Assembly: GCF_004005935.1 (NCBI RefSeq)
Contig: NZ_SACQ01000008.1
Coordinates: 1-64,000, forward strand
Origin: Neptunomonas marina
Lineage (GTDB): Bacteria > Pseudomonadota > Gammaproteobacteria > Pseudomonadales > Balneatricaceae
Reading direction: 5' to 3'
Length of the DNA stretch: 64,000 nt
Each line of letters starts with the position of its first letter. The stretch's first letter is position 1. This document shows, piece after piece, positions 23,972 through 32,779 of the stretch. The translations under genes and the position numbers were made by a program. A model generated the notes under the pieces. That model saw nothing but the letters and a program-made list of their open reading frames with translations, was not told where the DNA came from and made no database searches.

Positions 23972-25189
23972 ATGACAACGGTAGACCAGAATACAACGCA
24001 CTCGGCTGAAGCCGCAGCCTTGGGCTTTTGGTATCAAGCCCTCTATGCGCTGTTAACTCTCGTAGAACAAACAACTGATGACGCAGCAATCGGCATAGAA
24101 AAGCTTGATGACATCGAGCTACAGGCCGACGGCAAGCAGCTTCTCTACCAACTAAAACATTCCATAAGCACTGCCCCACCGCCTATCACAATCAAATCGA
24201 AATCACTTTGGAAGACAATAAAGGTTTGGGTGGATGCCCTTCCGAAGCTAACTCTGGCGGAAACTACGCTTCACCTTGTTACGGTTGGAGGAATTGCGAA
24301 GAGTGATCCCCTCCAAATTCTAACAAGCGCTGGGGAGGACCGGGTCGATCTTGCAAAGGCCATGACGTTAGAAGCTGAAAGAGTACTTTTTGAGCGCTCT
24401 CAAGCCGCAGAACAAGGCAACAAACTGCCACACTCTGAGCGCATTAGTGGATGCCAAGCCTTCTTGGAGTTAACTGAAATTGATCGGCTCAACATGCTTC
24501 GTCGTACCCGCATTAGACCAGAAAGCCCCACGGTCCCTCAAATTGAGCAAGAGGTTGCAGCAAACCTTCACATTCTTCCAGCTCACCAACGCGACACGGT
24601 TGCTTGCCGTTTAGTCGAATGGTGGGACCGACAAATGGTGTACTCACTCTGTGGTCAACGTGAGGGCATAATAAGCCGGACAGAGCTACAAAGTCAGGTA
24701 AGCACCATAGTTGCGGATATCGAACAAGACAAACTTGTTCCTGAATTAGAAACCGTAAGCCACCCTACTGACTACCAACCTGACGGTATGCTCTTCCGTC
24801 AAATCGACTTAGTGAAAGGTACAAGAGGCGATCTTGCAAAGGCAATAAGAGAAGAATGGAGAGCCCGTGAACAGCGGGCCCGATGGACCGTTTCCAATCC
24901 AGCCTTAGTGTCCAAGATCAATGATTATGACTTGCTGCTGAAAGAGTACTGGTCCGACCTCCATTTAGAAATGGTAGACAACAGTGCCGATCAGGCGGAG
25001 GAAGAAAAGCAAGCTTCAGGGCTCAATCTCCTTCGCTGGACTCACAACGATGCTCCTACGACGATTCGGCCAATCTCTGAGGGCTGGAATGCCGCCTACT
25101 ATATCCGAGGCAGCTACCAAGTATTAGCGATTAACCTACAAGTGGGCTGGCATCCTGATTACGAAGAGTTACTTGAGGATTCCGAATGA
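23972..25189 (+). CDS. ABC three-component system, nuclease-like first component
   Basis: 405 residues from ATG 23972 (a TTG at 23942 is less likely). The N-terminal region reads LGFWYQALYALL, then IEKLDDIEL and LLYQLKHS. The spaced E43, D46/D47 and Q60-x-K62 resemble the PD-(D/E)xK-like nuclease core of DUF4297/Cap4-type effectors. The remaining ~300 residues are mainly helical and unassigned. It is followed with ATGA overlap by the middle component, then by the ATPase. I infer it is the effector or partner protein of an ABC-3C conflict system. The nuclease call rests on motif pattern alone. Confidence 0.65.
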   Translation: MTTVDQNTTHSAEAAALGFWYQALYALLTLVEQTTDDAAIGIEKLDDIELQADGKQLLYQLKHSISTAPPPITIKSKSLWKTIKVWVDALPKLTLAETTLHLVTVGGIAKSDPLQILTSAGEDRVDLAKAMTLEAERVLFERSQAAEQGNKLPHSERISGCQAFLELTEIDRLNMLRRTRIRPESPTVPQIEQEVAANLHILPAHQRDTVACRLVEWWDRQMVYSLCGQREGIISRTELQSQVSTIVADIEQDKLVPELETVSHPTDYQPDGMLFRQIDLVKGTRGDLAKAIREEWRAREQRARWTVSNPALVSKINDYDLLLKEYWSDLHLEMVDNSADQAEEEKQASGLNLLRWTHNDAPTTIRPISEGWNAAYYIRGSYQVLAINLQVGWHPDYEELLEDSE

Positions 25190-25671
25190 ATCTTGCACAT
25201 GATGTTTATGCAGAGACAAATCCGGCTTTCTGCACCTACGCGGTATTGAATTATGTCAAAGCGTACCTTTCCATTAACGATTCAGGGCCGGAGCTTCCGA
25301 CAATTTACCTCGCGTTACCAATAGCGATTTCCGGAGATTTGGCAGCGTTGTTTGAAGGAACCAATAAGAACACCGGCTTGCTTGAATGGTTAGAGCGAAG
25401 TCCACAAGTGCAAGTAGGGCTCGCTGATCGAATTAACTCTTCTGTTGAAATCGTAACCGAGAGTGTGCGCTTTAGCTGCTTTGTTAATGCAATTAAGATT
25501 GGGGATGATGCACGGCTGCGCCTCGGTCCACAAAAGCCCAAGGGAATCACCCTCAACAACTTAGATAAGGATTCCGTAAATGCGATCCGGCGAGCAGAGC
25601 GCCTCGGATTCTGGTTCGCGATGGCGGGCTCCACAAGGAACGTCTTTGACAGCATGGGATTGACAGTATGA
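25186..25671 (+). CDS. ABC three-component system, middle component
   Basis: 161 residues, no membrane segment, mixed alpha/beta. Its size and position between the other two genes fit the small middle components of ABC-3C systems. Segments such as NPAFCTYAVLNYVKAYL and RRAERLGFWFAMAGS fit that family's general pattern (an N-terminal aromatic NP motif and a C-terminal RAERLG-FA motif). Both ends overlap neighbours by the four bases ATGA, so it is translationally coupled to them. Biochemical role unknown. Confidence 0.65.
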   Translation: MNLAHDVYAETNPAFCTYAVLNYVKAYLSINDSGPELPTIYLALPIAISGDLAALFEGTNKNTGLLEWLERSPQVQVGLADRINSSVEIVTESVRFSCFVNAIKIGDDARLRLGPQKPKGITLNNLDKDSVNAIRRAERLGFWFAMAGSTRNVFDSMGLTV

Positions 25672-27620
25672 TACGTTGGAACATAGCCAGTATTTTTTTT
25701 CTGGGAGTCTCCGGCAGAAGTCGAGCCTTAACCTTCAAGCCAGGCGAAGTAAACATAATTACAGGCGCCTCAGGTACCGGAAAATCAACGATTATCAAAG
25801 CAATTGACTACTGCTTAGGCTCAAGTAAATGCGAACTGCCAGTGCATGTTCGTCGCCATAGCACTGCCGTTGGAGTCAAGTGGGTCGCAGGTGAAGATGA
25901 ACTGATCGTCGGGCGTCTTATCCCTCCTGTGGGTCAGACTTCCAGCTCGAAGATGTTTGCCACATCAGGCCGAAACTTGCCGATCCCTCAGAAAATTGAG
26001 GAATTTGATGGCTCTACAACGACAAATGCAGCGAAAGCTTTTATTGAGAGAGCTTTTGGTATTGGAGACATAGGGACTGATTCAAATGCTACCTCCTCTG
26101 GAAAGGCGAGGGCTACGGTGCGAAACCTGACGCCTTATCTCTTCGTTACAAAGGAGGTGATCGACAGTGAATCAGTGCTTTTTCATGGTCTTGAGAAAGC
26201 GGAAAAGGCACGGGACATATTAGCAAGTATGCCGTACTTTCTGCGTGCAACTGATGAAGCAAGCTTCAAGGATGAAAGGCGGCTGCGTCAACTCCTTTAC
26301 ATACTTGATAATGAGGAGGCACGAACTCGCTCCTTGGCATCCAAAGAGACCGCATTGAAGAAACGAGCAATGAGCCTGATTAGTGAGGCCCATCGCATTG
26401 GCATAACCACTCTGCCTCCACCAGATGCTTCTGAAGAAGAGCTTTTACAACAAATTGAAGGATTATCACAAACTCAGCTACAGCCTACCTCCTATCCAGT
26501 TGAAGGCGAATTAGGTGCGCTTCATGAACAACGAAGAGAAATTCTCAACAAACTCACCGATGTAAAGCGCAAGTCACATGCAACGCGCTCTGCTCTCAGA
26601 GAGGCCAACGGCTTCGAGGACACTGTAACACGCCAGCGCAGTAAACTAAGGTTAGCAGAACACTTTAAACTCGGAGAGATTGCCTCGGTTTGCCCTGTAT
26701 GTGAATCTCCATCCAAAAAAGGTCAAGAAACCGCGAATGCTTTACAAAAAGCGTTAAACAAAGTTCAAGCAGAAAGCGCTGCGGTTGAACGAGTAAAGCC
26801 AAAGCTTGTTGAACACGACCGGGAGCTAAAGGAAGAGATCACACAACTAAACTCGGCCCTGCGTCGCATTGATAATCAAATCAAAGCGTGGCTACAACAA
26901 ACCGATGAAGCTCGAAAGCTCAACGATATTGCTCAATTGAAGGCCCACCTGCTGGGGCGCATATCATTTTTTCTTGAATCGAGTACAGATGAAAAAAGAC
27001 AAACATCTCCTGACCTTACTGTGCTTCGCGACGATATTAAGCAGTTAGAAGCGCGAGTAAACCCTGAGGAAAGAGAAATTAGATTACGGAGAGCGGAAGC
27101 GAAAATTTCGGCCATTGCCTCAAAAAACCTGCAAAGACTTCCAACTGTTGCTCCCTGCATAGGGGCCGAGCTGGATTTTTCATCACGACGCCCCGAAGTT
27201 TCCGTAATTGAAGCTGATACTGATGAACTTCTCAAATTGCCTGACGTAGGTTCAGACCAAAACTACCTTGCAATCCACATAGCGTTGGCATTCGCGCTTC
27301 AGAAGCACTTCGAATTGGTCGAATCCCCGGTTCCCGGGGTATTGGTACTTGATCAGATTAGTCGTCCTTATTTTCCTACAAGGGGTGAGAATGATGACGA
27401 AACTGAAATTGCAGGAGAACGTGAGGATGAGGAAGTAAAAGCGATGCGTACTCACATTGACTTCCTTTTCTCAGAGGTCGAACAGCGGACAGGACTTCAA
27501 GTTATCCTAATTGAGCACGCTTATTTCGCAGACGATTCTCGGTATGTATCCTCTACACGTCAGCGATGGACTCGCGCCTCTAAAGAAGCCCTAATACCCA
27601 TAGACTGGCCTACTCGCTGA
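25668..27620 (+). CDS. SMC/Rad50-like ATPase of an ABC three-component system (DUF3732-like)
   Basis: 650 residues. Walker A GASGTGKS (33-40) follows LTFKPGEVNIITG. A long coiled coil is interrupted by C342-P-V-C345, a Rad50-like zinc hook. The ABC signature equivalent is GSDQN (528-532) in a stretch leading to LAIHIALAFALQ. Walker B ends LVLD562-Q563, so the usual catalytic Glu is Gln, as in the DQ(P/I)S motif of DUF3732 ATPases. The H-switch is in VILIEHAYF. It is likely a DNA- or stress-sensing clamp that controls the first component. ATG overlaps the previous stop. Confidence 0.8.
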   Translation: MIRWNIASIFFLGVSGRSRALTFKPGEVNIITGASGTGKSTIIKAIDYCLGSSKCELPVHVRRHSTAVGVKWVAGEDELIVGRLIPPVGQTSSSKMFATSGRNLPIPQKIEEFDGSTTTNAAKAFIERAFGIGDIGTDSNATSSGKARATVRNLTPYLFVTKEVIDSESVLFHGLEKAEKARDILASMPYFLRATDEASFKDERRLRQLLYILDNEEARTRSLASKETALKKRAMSLISEAHRIGITTLPPPDASEEELLQQIEGLSQTQLQPTSYPVEGELGALHEQRREILNKLTDVKRKSHATRSALREANGFEDTVTRQRSKLRLAEHFKLGEIASVCPVCESPSKKGQETANALQKALNKVQAESAAVERVKPKLVEHDRELKEEITQLNSALRRIDNQIKAWLQQTDEARKLNDIAQLKAHLLGRISFFLESSTDEKRQTSPDLTVLRDDIKQLEARVNPEEREIRLRRAEAKISAIASKNLQRLPTVAPCIGAELDFSSRRPEVSVIEADTDELLKLPDVGSDQNYLAIHIALAFALQKHFELVESPVPGVLVLDQISRPYFPTRGENDDETEIAGEREDEEVKAMRTHIDFLFSEVEQRTGLQVILIEHAYFADDSRYVSSTRQRWTRASKEALIPIDWPTR

Positions 27621-27810
27621 CCAAGCATCTACGAAGCTGCTCTCAAGGTATAGCTTTACGACACGATTTAGGTACACGAATACGGAAGTAGTAAACGGAG
27701 TACGAAGAGAGTTGAAGATAGGCTGTAGATCTAGCCAATGTGTTTCACCTTGCGTTATTCAACAGGCTTAACTCAAAAGGAACTAGTAAAAACAAAGGGA
27801 TACAAGAAAT

Positions 27811-27924
27811 GGGGGCAGCTCCACCAGCCACATCCCGGCACATGAGTCGACCGCTGTGGCTGCTCCCTTCCGGGCCTGACCAGGTTCACGGTGTATCATT
27901 GCGAGAGGACCAGCAGAGCTACCA
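27811..27924 (-). ncRNA. ffs: 4.5S RNA (SRP RNA)
   Basis: On the minus strand the core GGTCAGG-CCCGGAAGGGAGCAGCC (split here by a dash) matches the conserved SRP RNA apical domain with its GGAA tetraloop and AGCAGCC internal loop. The 5' GGTAGCTC pairs with the 3' end GAGCTGCC to close the long hairpin. About 114 nt, the E. coli length. It binds Ffh to form the signal recognition particle that targets inner-membrane proteins. The 5' end is placed by pairing with the 3' end, so it may be off by a few bases. Confidence 0.92.
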
Positions 27925-27963
27925 TCGCAGCAGTTATCAGCGTTTGCTAACAACAGGGTGCGA

Positions 27964-27992
27964 ATTATACCAACTCGCTTTGCGAATGCAAA
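27964..27992 (-). promoter_or_regulatory. Promoter of ffs
   Basis: On the minus strand, TTTGCA (27992-27987) and a perfect TATAAT (27969-27964) are separated by 17 bp. The predicted start would leave a leader of about 30 nt before mature 4.5S RNA, consistent with RNase P processing in other gammaproteobacteria. Confidence 0.75.
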
Positions 27993-28026
27993 TATTCAAC
28001 CTATTTCTTTTTAAAGTGCTTAAAAA

Positions 28027-28956
28027 TCAAACAACTAATGACTGAACCACCTCTCGAAGCCAACGATGCATAGGGTCGCGATGGTTACGTTGGTGCCAGT
28101 ATAAATAGAAGTTGAGCTCAGGTGCGCGCAGCTCCTCTGGCACGGGCCTGAACACCACATCCCGCTGTTTGCCGACATGTTCAACAATACTTTTTGGCAG
28201 CATAAAAACCAGATCACTACGCTCGCAGTAGTCTGCAACGGAGGCAAAACTCGTCAGCCGCAGCACGGTATTGCGCTTCTTCCCCATCGCTTTCAGTGTC
28301 GCATCGGCAAACGCGGGCCCACGCCCAGTTAAGGAAATATAGCCATGCCGCGCCGTTAGGTATGCTTCAAGATCGATAGACTGAGAAGCGAGAGGGTGTG
28401 CAGCCCCCATCATTAGCCCCACTTCGGTTGATTCCAGAAAGATACGGTGTAACTGGTCATCCTGCTGGGAGGGGGCCAGACCAGAGATCACAAAGTGAAT
28501 ATCCCCGTTCACCAAGGCGCTAAAGTAATCACTTGGGCGGGAGTCCAGCTCAACTTGCAGCGTGGGCGCAGCATGCTGCAAGTGAGCCAGTAGCTCAGGT
28601 ACAAGTTGACACACTTCGACATCTGGGCCAGCCATCCGAACCACCTGCCGGGTACGCAATGGATCAAACTTCGGGGCCTGAACCATTTGGCGGATATTTT
28701 TCAGCACCCAAGTCAACTCCACCTGCAGATGCTCTGCTCGTGGCGTTAACGTGTAGTGTGTCCCGCTGCGGGCGATGAGAAGGTCATCGAAAGTGTCACG
28801 CAGGCGCTGCAACGCCCGGCTAACCGCGGGCTGGCTCATATGCAGCCGCTCAGCCGCTCGCGTTACGCTGCGCTCCTCCAACAATGCCTCGAGCACGACG
28901 AGCAAGTTAAGATCCACTGCCCGCAAATTCACTTCATGCATATCCACTATCACCAT
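28027..28956 (-). CDS. LysR family transcriptional regulator
   Basis: 309 residues. The N-terminal winged helix-turn-helix is clear (VDLNLLVVLEALLEERSVTR, then AAERLHMSQPAVSRALQRLR); a LysR substrate-binding domain (about 95-305) follows. It is divergent from the cytochrome b561-yceI pair and may control it. ATCAA-N6-TTGAT (28971-28986) and ATGAAAC...GTTTCAT (29028-29066) in the gap are candidate operators. The start may be the Met six codons in. Confidence 0.9.
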   Translation of the reverse strand: MVIVDMHEVNLRAVDLNLLVVLEALLEERSVTRAAERLHMSQPAVSRALQRLRDTFDDLLIARSGTHYTLTPRAEHLQVELTWVLKNIRQMVQAPKFDPLRTRQVVRMAGPDVEVCQLVPELLAHLQHAAPTLQVELDSRPSDYFSALVNGDIHFVISGLAPSQQDDQLHRIFLESTEVGLMMGAAHPLASQSIDLEAYLTARHGYISLTGRGPAFADATLKAMGKKRNTVLRLTSFASVADYCERSDLVFMLPKSIVEHVGKQRDVVFRPVPEELRAPELNFYLYWHQRNHRDPMHRWLREVVQSLVV

Positions 28957-29095
28957 AATGCATTAGATGAATCAATTATCTTTGATTAGGCTTAACTGAG
29001 CAATAAAACGTACAGACCAAAAATTAAATGAAACTTATTTGTATTTTTATATCCAATACGTTTCATTCCTAATTAAGCGCATAACAAGGTTACTG

Positions 29096-29665
29096 ATGGC
29101 TTTTACTAGACAAGTAGCAAACACGCCTTCCGCGTATGGATGGGTGAGTATCGGCTTCCACTGGGTCGTGGCGCTGGGAGTGATCGGCCTATATCCACTG
29201 GGCCTCTACATTGATTCCCTCAGCTACTATGATCCCGCATATCGCGTCGTTCCCGATTGGCATAAAGGCATAGGCATTTTGTTGGCGGCAACCCTAATAG
29301 CCCGCCTCCTTTGGCGAGTGATGCAAACACATCCAAGCCATATTCAGACACATACGCGCTTTGAGCGGCTCGCCACCAAGGTGGTCCATAGCGCACTGTA
29401 TATTCTGTTACTCGTCGTTTTTATATCGGGCTACATGATCTCGACAGCGGACGGGCGTGCGATTAGCGTTTTTGGCTGGTTTGAGGTGCCTGCTCTGCCA
29501 GCAATTATCGACAACCAAGAGGATGTTGCTGGGGATATTCACTTTTACGTTGCAACAACACTCATTGTGCTGGCGGGCTTACATGCAGCTGCCGCGCTGA
29601 AACACCATCTTATTGATAAAGACACAACCCTCACCCGGATGTTGGGAGTAAAGGAGACATCATGA
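29096..29665 (+). CDS. Cytochrome b561 family membrane protein
   Basis: 189 residues with four membrane helices and conserved haem-ligand histidines in [24 protein letters not shown] and [10 protein letters not shown]. It is the CybB/YodB-type b561 that passes electrons between the quinone pool and periplasmic acceptors. I chose ATG 29096 over an upstream start because the Met-Ala-Phe start fits the family and AAGG lies before it. It overlaps yceI by ATGA. The b561-yceI pair is common in proteobacteria. Confidence 0.9.
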   Translation: MAFTRQVANTPSAYGWVSIGFHWVVALGVIGLYPLGLYIDSLSYYDPAYRVVPDWHKGIGILLAATLIARLLWRVMQTHPSHIQTHTRFERLATKVVHSALYILLLVVFISGYMISTADGRAISVFGWFEVPALPAIIDNQEDVAGDIHFYVATTLIVLAGLHAAAALKHHLIDKDTTLTRMLGVKETS

Positions 29666-30240
29666 AAGCTCAGTTCAAATCAATCATCGCAGCAACCGCT
29701 TTAACGCTGGCGACGACACCTCTATACGCAGCCGATTATGTTATCGACACAAAAGGCGCACATGCTGATATCGAGTTTAAAATCAGTCACTTAGGCATCA
29801 GCTGGTTGAAAGGCCGTTTCAATACATTCGATGGCAACTTCAGCTATGATGCAGCCAACCCGAACGCATCAAAAGTTAACGTCAATATTGATGTCACGAG
29901 CTTAGACTCAAACCACGCGGAGCGAGATAAGCACCTGCGTGGTGGTGATTTCCTCGATACTGACGAGTTTCCGAAAGCTTCTTTCGTTTCAACAAGCTTC
30001 AAAGATAACGGCGACGGCTCTGCTACTATGATGGGTGACCTCACACTGCGCGGTATTACCAAGCCTGTGACAATCGATGTTAGCAAAGTGGGTGAAGGTG
30101 AAGATCCATGGGGCGGCTACCGAGCTGGTTTCAGCGGCACAACATCGTTTAAGTTGAAAGATTTTGGTATCAACTACAACCTAGGCCCAGCATCAGAAAC
30201 AGTTTACCTAGAGCTCAATGTTGAAGGCATCCGTAAGTAA
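29662..30240 (+). CDS. YceI family periplasmic lipid-binding protein
   Basis: 192 residues. A signal peptide is cleaved after YAA (residue 24), then the YceI lipocalin-like barrel follows: [51 protein letters not shown]. Family members bind isoprenoids, probably quinone-like molecules. This fits with the co-encoded cytochrome b561. Confidence 0.93.
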   Translation: MKAQFKSIIAATALTLATTPLYAADYVIDTKGAHADIEFKISHLGISWLKGRFNTFDGNFSYDAANPNASKVNVNIDVTSLDSNHAERDKHLRGGDFLDTDEFPKASFVSTSFKDNGDGSATMMGDLTLRGITKPVTIDVSKVGEGEDPWGGYRAGFSGTTSFKLKDFGINYNLGPASETVYLELNVEGIRK

Positions 30241-30254
30241 GCTCTCTTAAAGCG

Positions 30255-30291
30255 TAAAAAGCGACTCACCGAATAGGGAGTCGCTTTTTTA
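30255..30291. terminator. Terminator between yceI and the peroxiredoxin gene
   Basis: GCGACTC/GAGTCGC stem (30261-30267, 30278-30284), extended by flanking A5 and T6 runs; serves both convergent genes. Confidence 0.9.
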
Positions 30292-30307
30292 TTGGCTAGT
30301 AAAAGCG

Positions 30308-30781
30308 TTACAGAGTGGCTAAGACCGCTTCTGCCTTACTCACTTCAAACTGTTTCGGCTCTTCAATAAAAAGCTGCTTCACAACGCCATCTTCTAGCAC
30401 CATCGCATAGCGGCGCGAACGTACACCACCGAAGTCGCCAGTTTCCATCTCTAGACCCATGGCTTTCGTTAGAGCAGCACCGCCATCAGCTAACATCGTG
30501 ATTGCTTCAGCATTTTGTTGCTCGCCCCAAGCGCGCATAACAAACGCATCATTAACCGAAATACATGCGATGATATCAACACCCTTGGCTTTGAAGTCAT
30601 CCGCTAGAACAACAAAGCCCGGCAAGTGATGCGCCGAACAGGTTGGAGTAAACGCACCAGGCACAGCAAACAGAACCGCCTTTTTACCAGCAAACAGCTG
30701 CTCTGCGGATACAACATCCTGCCCTTCAGGGGTTACTACTGTTACTGAGACTGATGGGATTGTATTGCCAAGTTCGATCAT
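30308..30781 (-). CDS. Peroxiredoxin, Prx5 type
   Basis: 157 residues with the peroxidatic site PGAFTPTCSAHHLPGF (Cys in PTC) and the Arg-containing RRYAMVLEDG motif of the Prx5 family. It reduces hydrogen and organic peroxides, probably with glutathione or glutaredoxin as electron donor. There is no signal peptide. It stands alone with its own promoter region, upstream of yceI's convergent terminator. Confidence 0.93.
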   Translation of the reverse strand: MIELGNTIPSVSVTVVTPEGQDVVSAEQLFAGKKAVLFAVPGAFTPTCSAHHLPGFVVLADDFKAKGVDIIACISVNDAFVMRAWGEQQNAEAITMLADGGAALTKAMGLEMETGDFGGVRSRRYAMVLEDGVVKQLFIEEPKQFEVSKAEAVLATL

Positions 30782-30852
30782 AACTTTCCTCCTGATTAGT
30801 GGACTATTCTACTCAGGTTTAGGCAAAACAAACAGTCACCACGGGATCAACC

Positions 30853-31320
30853 TCACTCGTATCGCTTACCGTTCAGCTCCAACCACCCCCCTTCATGACG
30901 GCCACGCGGGTCATGGTGTGTCCAATGCACGACACCGCCACGCTCGTTCCACTCATACTCCCCCTTAAATGCGAGCATATCGCCTTCTCGAAGGCTATTA
31001 AGTCGCGGCGCAAGGTCGATATTATGAGCAATCAGAATCGTGTGCCCCGAAGCCAACTTAACAATCATCTTTTGATGCTTAGAGCCTTTTAGGTCGTCTG
31101 GCAACAACTTAACAACACGGCCACGGTCAACCACCATGACATCACTTTGGCGTTTAGCAAATGCACGCTCAACAGCACCGGAGGACACACTACTTGAGGC
31201 TGGCTGGCTGGCAGAACTAGAGGCACTCTGCGGCCCTATGATATCTGAGAGTTTGCCGCCACTGAGCAGCACAATACCAACGGCAACTAAAGCGATGAGC
31301 GTGCGAGGATTTAACTGCAC
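30853..31320 (-). CDS. DUF3465 domain protein, membrane-anchored/exported
   Basis: 155 residues. An uncleaved or cleaved N-terminal hydrophobic segment (about 8-24) and a Ser/Ala-rich linker lead to a DUF3465 domain (about 50-155), ending with the conserved VVHWTHHDPRGRHEGGWLE. Function is unknown; the domain looks like a small beta barrel. It lies 69 bp downstream of the exported DNA ligase gene on the same strand, which suggests they work together outside the cytoplasm. Confidence 0.85.
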   Translation of the reverse strand: MQLNPRTLIALVAVGIVLLSGGKLSDIIGPQSASSSASQPASSSVSSGAVERAFAKRQSDVMVVDRGRVVKLLPDDLKGSKHQKMIVKLASGHTILIAHNIDLAPRLNSLREGDMLAFKGEYEWNERGGVVHWTHHDPRGRHEGGWLELNGKRYE

Positions 31321-31389
31321 AATAAGACTCCTTACTTAAGACGATAAAAGTCTAGTTTAGCAACACTGCCTTAATCGCAGCGACACGCG

Positions 31390-32247
31390 TTAATACGCGG
31401 TGCGAATACGATGAAAGCGAGCAAATCGCGGTAAACCTGTACGGGTCAAACCATTGTATCGAAACGTGATCACTGTGCCGATGGGCGGCGGCTCACGCCG
31501 ATCTTGATCTGATAAACCGCTACCAATACGCAGCTCTTGGCCCTGGAACTGAATGATGAGCGCACCCACTAAACCCGTATATTTACCCTTTCCTTGGGTA
31601 TACCCCATCACGACGCCTTCTGCGTCCTCATAGCCTTTGAGCTTTAAAACGTTATCGGTGCGGCCAAGGGCATAGTAGCTATCGCGACGATACAGCATCA
31701 GCCCCTCCCCGCCTGCAAGCTTAGTTTGTGTAAGCACGCGTTGTAACTGCTCTTCAGAAACGACTAAGTCCACGGGAACCAACTGAATATGAGGTGCATT
31801 AACCTGAGTAACCCAGTCAGAGAGCTGCTTATAACGTTGCTCAAACCGGCCGCGATGCGCAGGAAGATCGAACACCATAAAGCGCACCTTCTCCCAACCT
31901 GCATCGGCACGAGTCTGGCGAACGATACCGGACACCTCAGAAAAACGGCCTCGTTCAATCCACAACTCCCCCTCGACAGGCACACTCGGTAACGGATCGA
32001 TAAACCACTGAGGTGCAGCAATCGGCTGCCCACTGCGGGTGAGCATCTGCTTACCATCCCAGTAGCCACGCACACCATCGAACTTTTCCGCGAACCAAAA
32101 TGCCGCATAGTCGATTGGTAACGTGCGCTCATCAGCGCTTTTAGGTAGTTGTAACGGAAGCTCTTGCGCCAGCGCAAACTCACTGGGAGAGAGCAATAAT
32201 CCCACTCCCAACACAAGCCCAATTCCTGTGCTATTTGTCTGTTTCAT
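31390..32247 (-). CDS. Exported ATP-dependent DNA ligase (LigE type)
   Basis: 285 residues. A signal peptide (about 1-28, cleavage near LAQ) precedes the catalytic core. Nucleotidyltransferase motif I is E-K55-F-D-G-V-R with K55 the AMP-accepting lysine. Motif III is FMVFDL, motif IV GEGLML, motif V LKLKGYEDAEG, followed by a small OB-fold. It is the Lig E class, minimal ligases with an export signal found in many gammaproteobacteria. How it gets AMP-donor outside the cytoplasm is unclear. Confidence 0.9.
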   Translation of the reverse strand: MKQTNSTGIGLVLGVGLLLSPSEFALAQELPLQLPKSADERTLPIDYAAFWFAEKFDGVRGYWDGKQMLTRSGQPIAAPQWFIDPLPSVPVEGELWIERGRFSEVSGIVRQTRADAGWEKVRFMVFDLPAHRGRFEQRYKQLSDWVTQVNAPHIQLVPVDLVVSEEQLQRVLTQTKLAGGEGLMLYRRDSYYALGRTDNVLKLKGYEDAEGVVMGYTQGKGKYTGLVGALIIQFQGQELRIGSGLSDQDRREPPPIGTVITFRYNGLTRTGLPRFARFHRIRTAY

Positions 32248-32396
32248 CTCATCATCCTTGATTCGTTAAACACACTTAACCTTGCCAGCACCGGATGAAC
32301 TTGGGTTGAATCCGCGCACCAATAATCCTTTGCTATGTGCAGCAACACATATGAATTGTCGCTACAATGGCGCTATTCAATTAGGAGGAAAACAAG

Positions 32397-32762
32397 ATGC
32401 TATCGGTTTTACCCGAAACCGCTGGAGATTTGATCGTTGTGCAAGCCTCGGATCAACTCACCGCGGATGACTACCAAAGCGTATTGGTGCCTGAGGTCGA
32501 AGAGAAGTTAAAAAGCCATCCCAATGTGCGGGTCGTCATCTACTTCGATCCCTCATTTACTGGCATGGAGCTAGGTGCTATTTGGGAAGATGCCAAGCTT
32601 GGTATGGCTCACGCGAATGACTTCTATCGTTTAGCCGTTGTGGGTGGCCCCGACTGGGCTGAATGGGCAACAGCGCTAGGTAACCATTTAGTGAAAGGCG
32701 AAGCGCGCCACTTTAGTGAAACGCAATACCTTCAGGCAATGCACTGGGTCAACGATGCCTAA
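32397..32762 (+). CDS. SpoIIAA-like STAS domain protein
   Basis: 121 residues matching the SpoIIAA-like (DUF3478) family: DLIVVQASDQLTADDYQ near the start, VVIYFDPSF, then DFYRLAVVGGPDWAEW. Related proteins form a STAS-like fold and may bind lipids. AGGAGG lies upstream of the ATG. It is a single gene, convergent with the DUF2947 gene. Confidence 0.88.
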   Translation: MLSVLPETAGDLIVVQASDQLTADDYQSVLVPEVEEKLKSHPNVRVVIYFDPSFTGMELGAIWEDAKLGMAHANDFYRLAVVGGPDWAEWATALGNHLVKGEARHFSETQYLQAMHWVNDA

Positions 32763-32779
32763 ATGATACAAGCGCCTCA

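Larger units (their letters stand above)
23585..27924. mobile_element. Putative small genomic island inserted at ffs (ABC-3C cassette)
   Basis: About 4 kb with three coupled defence-like genes lie between a degenerate copy and the intact copy of the 4.5S RNA gene, both in the same orientation. This is the pattern left when an element integrates at the 3' end of a stable-RNA gene and regenerates it. No integrase, transposase or relaxase gene is present, so the island would be non-autonomous or decayed. The genes look more AT-rich than dnaX and recR. A tandem ffs duplication followed by insertion is an alternative. Confidence 0.5.

Noticed and set aside
23841..24179. 112-codon minus-strand open frame opposite the first cassette gene
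   Set aside because: It is antisense to the nuclease-like domain, has no recognised motif and no ribosome-binding site.
27740..28045. 101-codon plus-strand open frame over ffs
   Set aside because: It reads through the 4.5S RNA gene on the opposite strand; the RNA gene is strongly supported.
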